Source: Pseudofrankia coriaricola (GTDB taxonomy: Bacteria; Actinomycetota; Actinomycetes; Frankiales; Frankiaceae). From it: 64,000 bases of DNA. The DNA is taken from contig NZ_MBLO01000222.1 of assembly GCF_001854805.1 (NCBI RefSeq), forward strand, positions 86,277 through 150,276, read 5' to 3'. This document shows, one piece after another, positions 1 through 9,200 of this stretch. The translations under genes were made by a program, and so were the position numbers. The notes below the pieces were generated by a model, which saw only the letters and a program-made list of their open reading frames with translations, was not told the origin of the DNA and made no database searches. How positions within the stretch are numbered: the first letter of the stretch is position 1; the number at the start of each line of letters is the position of its first letter.

Positions 1-25
1 TGTGCGGTCGACGGGTTCGTCCGGG

Positions 26-2011
26 TCAGGAAGGCTCACCGGACGGGGGTAGCGCTCCGGCCGCCCGGGCGACCGTCACCGCCTCGGCCAAGGCGGCGAA
101 CTCGGTCCGCAGGGGGGTGAAGGCGGGCAGCGCGGACATCGGATCTCCGCCGGACACCGGAAGGCCGGTCATCGCGTCCGCGCATGCCTGGAACGCGGCG
201 CGGACGGCGGTCGGTCCGGCAGGCAGCGACCCGTGGAGACCGGCCGGATCGGCCAGCACCAGATAGCCGAGCCGGCGGGCGGCGACCACGGCGGGCCAGA
301 GCAGGTCCGCCGTTCGTGGTCCGCGTATCCACTCGTCCTCGGCGTCGACGTGCAGGGCGGTCATCCGGGCGAGGGCCGTTTCCAGCCGTTCGCGGGCATC
401 GGCGACTCCCGCCGCGCGACTGGCGTCGCCTGGGCCTTCACCGCCCGCCGTGAGCCGAAGGACGAGCAGGTCGCCGGTCGCGTCGAGGGAGTCCGCCATT
501 GCCCGCGGCAGCCTGCGTTCGGCGGCGCGCGGCCAGAGCAGCAGGACGACGACAAGGCCGACGGCACAGCCCAGCAGCGTGTCCAGCAGTCGTGGTGCGA
601 CCAGCTCGGCTGGGGGCGTGCCCGGTCTGGCGAACTCCACGAGTATCAGGGCCAAGGGTGTGATAAGCACCGTGGCCAGTGCGTAGTTCGCCGCCATGAG
701 GACCTGGGCGGCCCCCTCCAACACGGCGATCATGCCGATCAGCCACCAGGCGGGCAGCTGCACGCTGAGGATGCCCAGCGCGACCACCGCTCCGATGGCC
801 GTCCCCGCGGCCCGCTGCAGTGACCGTCGGCCGGCGGCGCGGACGGTCGTCCCCTGCACCACCGTGGCCGCGGCGGCCGGAGCCCAGTAGGGATGATCCA
901 CCCCGGCGGCGATCGCCAGCGCCGCCGCGACGAGCCCGGCCAGACCGGCCCGGGCCGCCAGCGGCCAGGCCAGGGCGTCCCGGTCCAACCGCCCGCGCCG
1001 CTCGGCCCGGGCGGCGGGCAGCAATGGGGCCGCCGGCCGGTCCGGCGCGGGATGAGCCAGCCCGGCGACGGCCGCACAGAGGCCGGCCCGCGCCCTCGAG
1101 GCCGCCGCCCCCACGCCTGGCAGGCCGGCACGGTCCTGGTCCTGGTCGACCAGGTCGGCACCGGTGCCACCAGCGCCGACCTGGATCCCGGCGGCCAGTT
1201 CGCGCAGGGTCGCGGGGAGAACGGGTGGGACCGGTTCCCGGGTCACGGTCGCGTAGGAAACGGACGCGTCGAACACGTGCTGCGCCCCGTATGCCACCGC
1301 CGACAGTGCTCGCCTGCTCCGGTCCTGCCCGGAGCCTTCCCTGAGCACCGTCCTGAGGTGGCGAACGGCCTGCGCGGCGTTGTGCCGCGCGGAGTCGTAG
1401 TCCGGCGTGCCGATCGCCTCCAGCATGTCGGCGAGGCTGGTCAGGGCCGTCGCGGCTGCCCGCCGCGCCGGCCCGTGCCGGTCCGGGAGCGACGCGGATA
1501 TCGTCAGCAGCCAGGCGAAACCGGCGCCGGCCAGCGTGAGCGCGACGCGTTCCCCGATCCGCTCGACGTCCTGCGGAAGCTGCGTCGCCACGGCGCAGCT
1601 GATGACGAACGGGTATGCCCCAGGAGCGGGCACGTCGAACGCGCGCACGAGTAGGGTCGCCAAGGCCGCCAGTCCGGAGATCCCCACCGCGATCGTCCAG
1701 CTGGCTCCCGCCGCGGTTACCCCGATCGCGGCGGACAGGGCGAGGCCAACTCCGATCACCGGTAGTGCCCGTGCTCGGAAGGCCAAGGCCGCGTCCGGAA
1801 AGTAGGCGGCGATGAAGGCACCGAACGTCGCCAAAAGTCCGTCCTGCGGCTTTCCGGCAAGTTCACCGACAGTCAACGGCACGGCGAACGCGATCGCGCA
1901 GACCACGGCTATCCGCAGCCGCCCGCGGGGGCGGGCCACGCCGAACACCGCGCCGATCCGGCTCGGGCCGGCGGGCGCGGGAACCGGAGGACGGGGCGGG
2001 TCGCTCGTCAT
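26..2011 (-). CDS. FUSC-family inner-membrane protein (aromatic acid exporter-like)
   Basis: This 661-residue protein has two blocks of hydrophobic helices separated by soluble stretches, the layout of fusaric-acid-resistance/aromatic-acid exporter proteins. The second block contains HPYWAPAAAATVVQG followed by a conserved R..R..GT..G pattern (RSLQRAAGTAIGAVV), typical of the FUSC_2 domain. Family members are thought to export weak aromatic acids; the substrate here is unknown. I chose the ATG at 2011 because the 11 residues upstream of it are Arg/Cys-rich and unlike a membrane-protein start. It is monocistronic as far as the window shows. Confidence 0.8.
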   Translation of the reverse strand: MTSDPPRPPVPAPAGPSRIGAVFGVARPRGRLRIAVVCAIAFAVPLTVGELAGKPQDGLLATFGAFIAAYFPDAALAFRARALPVIGVGLALSAAIGVTAAGASWTIAVGISGLAALATLLVRAFDVPAPGAYPFVISCAVATQLPQDVERIGERVALTLAGAGFAWLLTISASLPDRHGPARRAAATALTSLADMLEAIGTPDYDSARHNAAQAVRHLRTVLREGSGQDRSRRALSAVAYGAQHVFDASVSYATVTREPVPPVLPATLRELAAGIQVGAGGTGADLVDQDQDRAGLPGVGAAASRARAGLCAAVAGLAHPAPDRPAAPLLPAARAERRGRLDRDALAWPLAARAGLAGLVAAALAIAAGVDHPYWAPAAAATVVQGTTVRAAGRRSLQRAAGTAIGAVVALGILSVQLPAWWLIGMIAVLEGAAQVLMAANYALATVLITPLALILVEFARPGTPPAELVAPRLLDTLLGCAVGLVVVLLLWPRAAERRLPRAMADSLDATGDLLVLRLTAGGEGPGDASRAAGVADARERLETALARMTALHVDAEDEWIRGPRTADLLWPAVVAARRLGYLVLADPAGLHGSLPAGPTAVRAAFQACADAMTGLPVSGGDPMSALPAFTPLRTEFAALAEAVTVARAAGALPPSGEPS

Positions 2012-2197
2012 GAGGCGGCGGCAGGGCTCGGCACCACACCGCAAGCATTCCCCAGCCCTGCCGATCGACCGCGGTGACCGGCCACCGCGAACCGGGGCTC
2101 AGGTACCTCGGCCGGTCCACGAGATCAGCGACGACTCTGGCTACCCGGACCCGCGTCCCCGCGACGGACGCGTCGATGCCCCGACCGGGTCAGCGGG

Positions 2198-3091
2198 TCA
2201 TGACGGTGTGGGACGGCCGTCGCGCGGCCAGGTCGGCGTCGGCTCGACCTCGGCTGATCCCATCAGCCGCAGCTTGCGTTGCGCGCGCTCGTAGAAGGTC
2301 GTCCGGCCGAGGCGGACGACGTGGGCCGCGGCGGGCCGCGGATGCAGGATGACGCATGCGCCCGGCTCGACGTAGCCGGACACGCGGCCGTCGACCTCGA
2401 CCGCGAGCCGACCGCTCGCCGGCAGAACGTCCAGAGCAAGCGCGTCATGCACCGACAGCACGAGCCCGCGGTTGAACGCCGAGTGCGGAGCCGCCGGGGT
2501 GACGAGAAGCGCCTCGACCGACGGACTGACGATCGGCCCCCCGGCGGAGAAGCTATAGGCGGTCGATCCGGTTGGCGTGGCGACGACCACCGCGTCAGCG
2601 GCGTAGCTGACGAACGGCCGGCCGCCGACCCGCAGGGCGACCGCGGCGCTGCCGTGACCGGGTACTCGCACGACCGCGACGTCGTTGAACGCGCTGACCG
2701 TCTCGCCGTGCACCTCGGCGTCGACCGCGAGCCGCGGTTCGACCGTATACAGATGTTGGTCGATCGCGGACAGGGCGTCGGGCAGGTCGGGTACGTCGAC
2801 CTCGGCCAGGAAGCCCAGCCTGCCGAGGTTGACGCCGAGCACGGGCGCGTGTCCGCCGTCGGCCAGCCGCATCGCCCGCAGCATCGTGCCGTCGCCGCCC
2901 AGACTGACGATCAGGTCGCTACGACGGCCCAGCTCCGCCGCCGGCACCGGAAGGGCGGCGCATCGCAACCGCCGGATCTCCTCGTCGACGCCGAGCACCT
3001 GGGCACCGCGGACGGCGGCCCAGTCAACGATGGCGGTCACCGCTTCAGCCGAGTCGCGAAGAGGGTGCAGCACGATCCCCACCGTGTGCAT
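2198..3091 (-). CDS. nadK: NAD kinase
   Basis: This 297-residue protein phosphorylates NAD to NADP in the cytoplasm. Family hallmarks are visible: the GGDGT phosphate-binding motif (SLGGDGTMLRA), NLGRLGFL, and the substrate loop TPTGSTAYSFSAGGPIV. The ATG at 3091 (MHTVGIVLHP) matches the normal N-terminus; the same frame stays open upstream, but that part is Arg-rich and not protein-like. In actinomycetes the housekeeping gene usually sits beside recN and a TlyA-type methyltransferase. Neither is here, so this may be a second NAD kinase gene. Confidence 0.9.
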   Translation of the reverse strand: MHTVGIVLHPLRDSAEAVTAIVDWAAVRGAQVLGVDEEIRRLRCAALPVPAAELGRRSDLIVSLGGDGTMLRAMRLADGGHAPVLGVNLGRLGFLAEVDVPDLPDALSAIDQHLYTVEPRLAVDAEVHGETVSAFNDVAVVRVPGHGSAAVALRVGGRPFVSYAADAVVVATPTGSTAYSFSAGGPIVSPSVEALLVTPAAPHSAFNRGLVLSVHDALALDVLPASGRLAVEVDGRVSGYVEPGACVILHPRPAAAHVVRLGRTTFYERAQRKLRLMGSAEVEPTPTWPRDGRPTPS

Positions 3092-3296
3092 CCGTTTCGC
3101 TCCGCTCTCCGCCGCCACCGGTCCCACGGCCGCGTACAGCCGCGGCCCCGCCTCATTCTGCTGACGATCGCCGCGGGCTGCCCAGCAGTCTTCCAGGGGA
3201 ACGCTGTCTCTTGCGAGCCCCAGACGGTCAGCGGCGGGATCCGGTCGGCGAGGGCGGCGAGCGCGGCCAGCACTATGTCGTCGTCCACGCCGTCCC

Positions 3297-3965
3297 TCAA
3301 CGGCGGTCGTCCTCGGATGCCGGACCGAGCAGTGACACGAAGACGTCTTCGAGCCAGCGGGTGAGGTGGGCCAGGTCCCAGCCGCGCTCCTCGACGAGCA
3401 GCGCGACCGCGTGCCAGCCCACCAGCGCCCACAGCGTGTCGGTGGCGTCGTCGACGGACAGGGTGGGCCGCAGGCCGCCGGCCTCGGCCACGGCACCGAC
3501 GACCCGCCGCACGTCGTCGTGGCGCTGGCGCTGGGATTCGCGCCACGCCTCTCGCAGCGCTGGGTCGGTAACGGCGGCCTGCTCGAACGCGCGGTAGATC
3601 GGGTAGAGCCGCAGCAGGGTCGGCGCACCGATCCGGGCGGCGAGCCTGGCCTGCGCATCCGGATCGCGGGTGGCGAACAGCGCCTGCATCTCCGGCCGGT
3701 CGGCCAGGGCGACCGGCTCGTCGTCGCCGACGATCGCCCGGTCGACGGCGAGCAGCAGCAGCTGCGGTTTCTCGGCCACCGCATAGACCGACTTCGGCGT
3801 GACCCGGGCCCGCTTCGCGATCGCCGCCATCGTGGTGGGGGCGTACCCGTGCTCGGCGAACAACACCGACGCGGCCGAGATGATCGCCTCTCGGGTCGCC
3901 GCGGCCTGTTCTGCCCGCCGCGGGGCATGGTAGGGCCGCGATTCTTTCGCTACAGTCATGCTCAC
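3297..3965 (-). CDS. TetR-family transcriptional regulator
   Basis: This 222-residue repressor has an N-terminal helix-turn-helix (around residues 20-66, TTMAAIAKRARVTPKSVY) and a TetR-type ligand-binding C-terminal domain. The start is either GTG 3965 or ATG 3959, two codons apart. It is divergent from the DoxX-like gene at 4000, and the 34-base gap between them carries an inverted repeat, so it probably represses both itself and that gene. The inducer is unknown. Confidence 0.85.
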   Translation of the reverse strand: MSMTVAKESRPYHAPRRAEQAAATREAIISAASVLFAEHGYAPTTMAAIAKRARVTPKSVYAVAEKPQLLLLAVDRAIVGDDEPVALADRPEMQALFATRDPDAQARLAARIGAPTLLRLYPIYRAFEQAAVTDPALREAWRESQRQRHDDVRRVVGAVAEAGGLRPTLSVDDATDTLWALVGWHAVALLVEERGWDLAHLTRWLEDVFVSLLGPASEDDRR

Positions 3966-3990
3966 CTCATTTCATCGACACTATAGCGAA
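3946..3990. promoter_or_regulatory. Divergent TetR operator (inverted repeat)
   Basis: TTCGCTACAGT (3946-3956) and ACTATAGCGAA (3980-3990) form an 11-bp inverted repeat with one mismatch across a 23-bp spacer. One arm overlaps the start of the tetR-type gene and the other lies just upstream of the DoxX-like gene; the right arm holds a TATAGC hexamer that could be a -10 box. The site is well placed for one repressor to control both directions. Regulation is inferred. Confidence 0.6.
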
Positions 3991-3999
3991 GGGTGTTCC

Positions 4000-4353
4000 A
4001 TGTTCATTCTCACCGCCGTGCTGTCCTTGCTCCTCGCCGCCGTGATGGCACAGTCCGCGGTCCGCAAGGCCAACCCGGACAAGCAGACGTTGCTGCTGCG
4101 CGACCGCCTCGGCGTGCCGCCGTGGCTGTGGACCGCGGTCGGTCTCCCGGAGGCGTTCGCCGCCGTCGGCCTGGTGGCCGGGTTGTGGCGGGCGCCCCTC
4201 GGCGTCGCCGCGGCCGTCGGCGCCGCGCTGCTGATGGCCGGCGCCGTCGCGTTGCACCTACGGGTGCGATTCCTGGGGGCGGCCCTGGTACCGCCGATCG
4301 GCGTCGGGGCCTTCGCCGTCATCGTCGTGGTGCTGCGCGCCGTCACGGCCTGA
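4000..4353 (+). CDS. DoxX-like four-helix membrane protein
   Basis: This 117-residue protein has four hydrophobic segments and the DoxX-like pattern of a first helix followed by a short basic loop (SAVRKANPDKQ). The start is ATG 4000, preceded by a GAAGGG ribosome-binding site; the upstream in-frame methionine at 3958 would overlap the operator and the tetR start. DoxX-like proteins are small membrane proteins, some linked to quinone or thiol redox functions; the role here is unknown. It is probably controlled by the adjacent TetR protein. Confidence 0.75.
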   Translation: MFILTAVLSLLLAAVMAQSAVRKANPDKQTLLLRDRLGVPPWLWTAVGLPEAFAAVGLVAGLWRAPLGVAAAVGAALLMAGAVALHLRVRFLGAALVPPIGVGAFAVIVVVLRAVTA

Positions 4354-4648
4354 CCGATACCGCCGAGCACGCCGAGGCGGGCGGCGGCCTGTGGGATGCC
4401 AGGACTGGGCACAGTCGACGACCGGCGCGTACGGGAACAACCCGCGACGGCCAGGCACCCACAGGCGGCAGGCCGGTCGTGCCGCCGCAAGGTCGGGGCG
4501 TGCCGTCGTCGAGATCGCCGATGTTCGGGGACACCGTCGAGCCCGACGACGCGGTCCACGAAGCGCCGGTCGCGGCGGCGATGTTACGCGAACCCGGCGG
4601 GTGGGCCGATCGAGCCGACCGTCGTATGGGTCCCCGTGAGACGCACCT

Positions 4649-5659
4649 TTAGTCGAGGGTCCGGGGCAGGCCGAAGTGCGGGGCGACCGTTGTCTCGAAG
4701 CGGGTGATCTCCCGGACCAGGTCGCCGGCGACATCGATCACAATGATCCCGGCGAGGTGCAGGCCGCCGGTGACCGGATCGCGGAGGTACTCGCCCCACG
4801 CGGGCTGGCCGTTCGCGCGCACGGGCACCAGGCGATCGATCCGCCGCAGGCGGGAGCGGACGGCGGTGAAGAACTGGCGGATGGCCTCGCGGCCGCGGTA
4901 CTCGAACGGCAGCGGCGGCATCCGTACCCAGGCGTCGTCAGTCATGAGCGCCACGAGCGCGTCGACGTCCAGGTCGGTGAAGGCGGCGACGAAGCGGTCG
5001 AGCAGCGCGCGTTCCTCGGGACTCCGGGGCACCGGCGGCGGCGGGCCGGGCGAGCGGGCCGCGTCCATCGTCGCGCGGGCGCGTCGCAACGCGCTGGTGA
5101 CCGCGTCCTCGGTGAGCCCGAGCAGGTCGGCGGTCTCGCTCGCGCGGTACCCGAGCACGTCTCGCAGGATCAGGACGGCCCGCTGGTTTGGCGGCAGCAG
5201 TTGGACCGCGGTGACGAACGCGAGCGAGATCGCCTCGCGGGAGGCGTACTGGGCCTCGGGCCCTGGCGCCTCGTCGGGCAGCCCCTCCAGTAGGGCGTCC
5301 GGATACGGCTGCAGCCACGGGACCTCACCCAGGTGAGTCGGCTCCGGCGACGGCGCGGGCAGGGGCGGCGCGGGCAGGGGCGACGCCGTCGTCGGCCGCC
5401 GCGTGGACGAGCGCAGCAGGTTGAGGCACCGGTTGGTGGCGATCCGGTGCAGCCAGGTCCGCACCGAGGAACGCCCTTCGAAGCCGGCCAAGCCGAGCCA
5501 GGCGGACAGCATCGTCTCCTGCACCGCGTCCTGCGCGTCCTGGAGCGAACCGAGCATCCGGTAGCAGTGCACGGCCAGCTCACCGCGGTAGGGCTCGACG
5601 AGGTCGGCGAACGCGTCGCGGTCGCCGTCGCGGGCCCGCTGGAGCAGTTCCGCCGACAT
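4649..5659 (-). CDS. ECF sigma factor with C-terminal SnoaL-like domain (SigX5 type)
   Basis: This 336-residue protein has sigma region 2 near residues 10-80 (YRMLGSLQDAQDAVQETMLS), a Pro/Ala-rich linker, and sigma region 4 near 150-205 (LPPNQRAVLILRDVLGYRA). After about residue 220 comes an NTF2/SnoaL-like domain. This layout matches the SigX5-type (TIGR02960) group, in which the C-terminal domain replaces a separate anti-sigma factor. The ATG at 5659 has GGAGGT about 6 bases upstream. No anti-sigma gene is adjacent; the divergent MFS-SDR pair is a possible target by position only. Confidence 0.85.
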   Translation of the reverse strand: MSAELLQRARDGDRDAFADLVEPYRGELAVHCYRMLGSLQDAQDAVQETMLSAWLGLAGFEGRSSVRTWLHRIATNRCLNLLRSSTRRPTTASPLPAPPLPAPSPEPTHLGEVPWLQPYPDALLEGLPDEAPGPEAQYASREAISLAFVTAVQLLPPNQRAVLILRDVLGYRASETADLLGLTEDAVTSALRRARATMDAARSPGPPPPVPRSPEERALLDRFVAAFTDLDVDALVALMTDDAWVRMPPLPFEYRGREAIRQFFTAVRSRLRRIDRLVPVRANGQPAWGEYLRDPVTGGLHLAGIIVIDVAGDLVREITRFETTVAPHFGLPRTLD

Positions 5660-5869
5660 CTGCCACCTCCGTCTGGTCGTCTCTCCACCTACTGACCCCG
5701 GGCGTGAGCGGAACTGGTCGCCGTCGGGCCGCCCAGTTTCCGGCGAGCGTCGGTTCTGTTCCTTCGAACGCATCCGTACCGGCCGCGGACCGCCGTGCGA
5801 CCTGGCGGCCTCGGCGGTCGACGACGTGCGAACGCCCATGAGGGCGGAACCGAAGGAGAACGACGCGAC

Positions 5870-7381
5870 ATGTCAGTGTCATCGACGACTACCGGGCCCG
5901 GCGTTGAGCCGGCACCGGCACCGGGCCTGGACCGGGGCGACCGAGCCCCGACCACGCTGCCCACCGAGCCGGGCGCCCAGCCGGCGCGGCGGGCCTGGAC
6001 GCTGGTCCTGGCCTCGCTCGGGGTGTTCATGACCGCGCTCGACACGCTGGTGGTGGCCAACTCCCTGCCCGCGCTGCGGGCGAGCCTGCACGCCGATCTC
6101 GGCGATCTCGAATGGACGGTGAACGCCTACAACCTGGCGTTCGCGGTCGCGCTCCTGACCGGGGCCGCCCTCGGCGACCGGTACGGACGCAAACGGACCT
6201 ACTGGATGGGCCTGCTCGGGTTCACCCTTGCCTCCGCCGCGGCGGCGCTATCACCGAGCGTCGGCGTGCTCATCGCGGCCCGCGGCGTGCAGGGCGTGGC
6301 GTCGGCGGCCATCATGCCCATGACGCTGACCCTGATCAGCGAAGCTTTCCCGGCCGACCGGCGGGGCGCCGCGATCGGGCTGTGGGGCGGTATCACCGGG
6401 CTGGCGGTCGCGCTCGGGCCGGTCGTGGGCGGCGCCATCGTCGGCGGGATCAGTTGGCATTGGATCTTCTGGCTCAACGTCCCCGTCGGCCTGGCGCTGG
6501 TACCGCTGTCCATGGCCCGGCTTAACGAGAGCTTCGGTCCCCGGTCGCAACTCGACATCGTCGGGCTGGTGCTGGCCGCCGCCGGATTCTTCGGCATCAC
6601 CTGGGGCCTGATCCGCTCCAGCCGGGTCGGCTGGGACAGTGGACAGACCATCAGCGCGCTCGGAGCAGGCTTCGTCCTGGTCGCGGCGTTCCTGGTGTGG
6701 GAGCGGCGCACCGCGACGCCGATGCTGTCGGCGCGGCTGTTCCAGTCGCGGGCGTTCAACGCCGCCAACGGCGTCAGCTTCTTCATGTACGCGTCGCTGT
6801 TCGGCGTGCTGTTCCTGATGATGCAGTTCCTGCAGACCGGGCTCGGATACTCGCCACTCGCGGCGGGCCTGCGGACCCTGCCGTGGACGGGTGCCCCGAT
6901 GGTGGTCGCGCCCATCGCCGGCGCGCTGGCCGACCGGTTCGGGAATCGTCCCTTCCTGGTCGTCGGCCTGGCCCTGCAGGCCGTCGGGCTGGGCTGGATC
7001 GCCGCCATCGCCGAACCCGGGATGAGTTACCGGTGGCTGGCGGTGGCGCTCGGCGTCGCCGGTGTCGGGATATCGCTGTGCTTCCCGACCGTCGCCAACG
7101 CGGTCGTCGGTTCGGTGCCCGCCTCGGAGATGGGCGTCGCGTCGGGCACCAACAGTTCGGTGCGCGAGATCGGCGGCGTGTTCGGGATCGCGATCCTGGC
7201 CTCCGTCTTCGCGGGCTCCGGCGTCTACACATCCACGCGGACGTTCGTCGACCACTTCACCACGGCCGTGTGGATCGGGGCGGCGTTCTCCGCGGTCGGG
7301 ATCCTCGCCGCCGCGGCCGTCCCAGGTCGCCACGACCTCACCCCGATCCCGACAGCATCGACCAGAGGACAGCATGAATGA
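5870..7381 (+). CDS. MFS drug exporter, DHA2 (EmrB/QacA) type
   Basis: This 503-residue protein has about 14 hydrophobic segments. MFS motif A (GAALGDRYGRKRTYW) follows helix 2, and the antiporter motif C region reads GLAVALGPVVGGAIVGG. The family expels drugs by proton exchange at the cytoplasmic membrane. The start is ATG 5870, preceded by GAAGGAGAA. The last 8 bases overlap the SDR gene at 7374, so the two are translationally coupled and may act together, for example by modifying and exporting one compound. Confidence 0.88.
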   Translation: MSVSSTTTGPGVEPAPAPGLDRGDRAPTTLPTEPGAQPARRAWTLVLASLGVFMTALDTLVVANSLPALRASLHADLGDLEWTVNAYNLAFAVALLTGAALGDRYGRKRTYWMGLLGFTLASAAAALSPSVGVLIAARGVQGVASAAIMPMTLTLISEAFPADRRGAAIGLWGGITGLAVALGPVVGGAIVGGISWHWIFWLNVPVGLALVPLSMARLNESFGPRSQLDIVGLVLAAAGFFGITWGLIRSSRVGWDSGQTISALGAGFVLVAAFLVWERRTATPMLSARLFQSRAFNAANGVSFFMYASLFGVLFLMMQFLQTGLGYSPLAAGLRTLPWTGAPMVVAPIAGALADRFGNRPFLVVGLALQAVGLGWIAAIAEPGMSYRWLAVALGVAGVGISLCFPTVANAVVGSVPASEMGVASGTNSSVREIGGVFGIAILASVFAGSGVYTSTRTFVDHFTTAVWIGAAFSAVGILAAAAVPGRHDLTPIPTASTRGQHE

Positions 7382-8123
7382 CCTTTCGGACCGGACCACT
7401 CTCGTCGTCGGCGCGAGCCGGGGCCTGGGACGGGGGATCGCCCGGACCTTCGCCGAGGCGGGTGCCCCGACTGTCGCGGTCGCCCGCACCGGCGCGGCGC
7501 TCGCGGAGCTCGCCGCCACCGACGCGCGCATCCGGACCGAGGTCGCCGACGCCGCCGACGCCGCGGCGGCGGGGAGCCTCTTCGACCGCTACGAGCCGTC
7601 GATCGTCGTTCTGGTCGCCGGCGCCAGCCCGCTGATGCGTCCGCTGCACCACCAGACCTGGGAGACCTTCTCGGCCAACTGGCACACCGACGTCCGGATC
7701 GCGTTCCACTGGCTCCGGGAGGCCCTGCTCCGGCCGTTGCGGCCTGGCGCCACAGTGGTCGTGGTCAGCAGTGGCGCCGCGCTGGCCGGGTCCCCGCTCA
7801 GCGGCGGATACGCCGGCGCCAAGGCCACCCAGCACCTGATCACCGGCTACGCGCGCGACGAGGCGGACCGCGCCGGCCTGGGAATCACCTTCACCGCGGT
7901 GCTTCCCCGGCTCACGCCACTGACCGGTCTCGGGCAGCCCGCGGTCCGGGCCTACGCGGCGCGCGGCGGCCAGTCCGAGGACGACTACCTCCGGCAGCTG
8001 GGCGAGCCCCTCACCCCCGAGATCGCCGGGACCGCCCTGGTCGACCTGGCGCGGGCCGACGCCGCCACCGTCGCGCCCGGCTACCTGCTGACCGGCGACG
8101 GCCTGAGGGCACTGCCACGGTAG
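7374..8123 (+). CDS. Short-chain dehydrogenase/reductase
   Basis: This 249-residue Rossmann oxidoreductase has the cofactor loop GASRGLGRGIA near the N-terminus and the catalytic Ser plus Tyr-x3-Lys (VVSSG, GGYAGAK) near residues 125-150. It starts inside the end of the MFS gene (8-base overlap), which implies one transcript. The substrate is unknown. It could be a reductase acting on the same toxic carbonyl or quinone that the exporter handles, but that is only inference. Confidence 0.85.
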   Translation: MNDLSDRTTLVVGASRGLGRGIARTFAEAGAPTVAVARTGAALAELAATDARIRTEVADAADAAAAGSLFDRYEPSIVVLVAGASPLMRPLHHQTWETFSANWHTDVRIAFHWLREALLRPLRPGATVVVVSSGAALAGSPLSGGYAGAKATQHLITGYARDEADRAGLGITFTAVLPRLTPLTGLGQPAVRAYAARGGQSEDDYLRQLGEPLTPEIAGTALVDLARADAATVAPGYLLTGDGLRALPR

Positions 8124-8371
8124 GCCGAGGGAGTCTCGCGACGAAGCAGGCGAGCCAAAGCTGTGGGACGCGATGGTCCAGGACGGCGGCGAGTGCCCGG
8201 TCTGGGTGAGCGGCGTCGCGATCATCGATCATCATGGCAGTTCCTCATTCGCGGGAGAAGGCCGCCGGACGGCGTACCACCACCCGCGGTGAGCAGGGCG
8301 GCAACGCCGTCTGCCGGCCGGTCGTCGGCGGCGACGCGGTCGCATCGTAGGAGGCTCCCGGCCACGCGCGC

Positions 8372-8447
8372 GGCCTTCGTCCGACCATGTGGCCTTCGTC
8401 CGGCCGTCCGGGCTTCGTCCGACCGTCTGGCGCTTGTCCGGCTGTCG
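8372..8447. repeat. Four imperfect 19-bp tandem repeats
   Basis: Four contiguous 19-bp units, each like GGCCTTCGTCCGACCATGT, occupy 8372-8390, 8391-8409, 8410-8428 and 8429-8447. The core CTTCGTCCG is the best-kept part and the last unit is the most degenerate. They lie in the 600-base stretch between the SDR gene and the DUF2000 gene. Apart from this repeat and the small frame at 8470 I see nothing convincing in that stretch. Confidence 0.6.
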
Positions 8448-8469
8448 GCTGGTCCGGGCGGACCCACCG

Positions 8470-8655
8470 TCAGGCCGGGCCTGGCCCCTGGTCGGCGAAC
8501 CGCCACCGGAAGGAATGCACCTCCAACTCGCCGACCGGCGTGTCCTCGCCTGCCACGAGCCGGCAGTAGCGCACGGCCCGGTTACCCGCACCCGACTCGA
8601 TCGTCTCCGTGTAGCGCAGACCGGGCTCCAGCACGACGTCGACCACCGGATGCAT
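8470..8655 (-). CDS. Small hypothetical protein or gene fragment
   Basis: This 61-codon frame begins MHPVVDVVLEPGLRYTETIE. Almost every codon ends in G or C, as expected for a real gene in this genome. It follows the DUF2000 gene on the same strand. The same frame continues upstream of the ATG as sensible sequence (about 23 residues ending RGADIRD) without an obvious start, so it may be the remainder of a longer, 5'-truncated gene. I do not recognise the family. Confidence 0.4.
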   Translation of the reverse strand: MHPVVDVVLEPGLRYTETIESGAGNRAVRYCRLVAGEDTPVGELEVHSFRWRFADQGPGPA

Positions 8656-8723
8656 GTCCCGAATGTCTGCCCCCCGGATAGATCGCGCAAGACGCCGAGC
8701 CGCCCAGGCCGACTCGCTGTCGG

Positions 8724-9152
8724 TCAGGTGTGCAGGCGGGCGCCTTTGAGGATCTTGTCGACGGCGTTCCGCGGGCCGTGGAGGGCGAGTCCCGCCAGGT
8801 CGAGCTGATCGCGGGGGACCGCCCGCACGGCTGCCCTGTTGTCGTGGTCGTTCCCGGTCGCGAACAGGTCGGAGGTGAAGACGGCCATCGCGATGCCCCG
8901 TGCCAGCGCGCGGGAGTGCGCTGCCGTCATGGTCTCCTTCGACCCCGAGAAGACGAGGACTGGCTGGCGGAACATCGGAAGGTAGCGCGTGTCGTCGGCG
9001 TCGGCGTACGGCTCGCCGATCAGCTCCGGATCCGCGGCGGCGATGCCGCTGGCGAGGAACGCGCAGACGTTGAGTCGTTGCCAGGTCGCCAGATCGTCGC
9101 GCACCATCACGGCGATCTTGGTGGTGAAGGGGACAGGCCCGTCTGTTGACAT
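8724..9152 (-). CDS. DUF2000 family protein
   Basis: This 142-residue protein begins MSTDGPVPFTTKIAVMVRDD and ends with the pattern DLAGLALHGPRNAVDKILKG, characteristic of DUF2000 proteins. The function of the family is not established; structures suggest a peptidyl-tRNA-hydrolase-like fold. It is divergent from an AraC-type regulator, with 48 bases between the starts, a pairing often seen for this family, so the regulator probably controls it. Confidence 0.75.
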   Translation of the reverse strand: MSTDGPVPFTTKIAVMVRDDLATWQRLNVCAFLASGIAAADPELIGEPYADADDTRYLPMFRQPVLVFSGSKETMTAAHSRALARGIAMAVFTSDLFATGNDHDNRAAVRAVPRDQLDLAGLALHGPRNAVDKILKGARLHT

Positions 9153-9200
9153 GGGTGCAATCTGTACGGCGCCGGCGCGGCTGTCTTGTACGTTCCTGAC

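Noticed and set aside
2198..3928. Long N-terminal extension of the NAD kinase frame to 3928
   Set aside because: The upstream part overlaps the TetR gene in another frame and is Arg/Pro/Ser-rich; the kinase begins normally at 3091.
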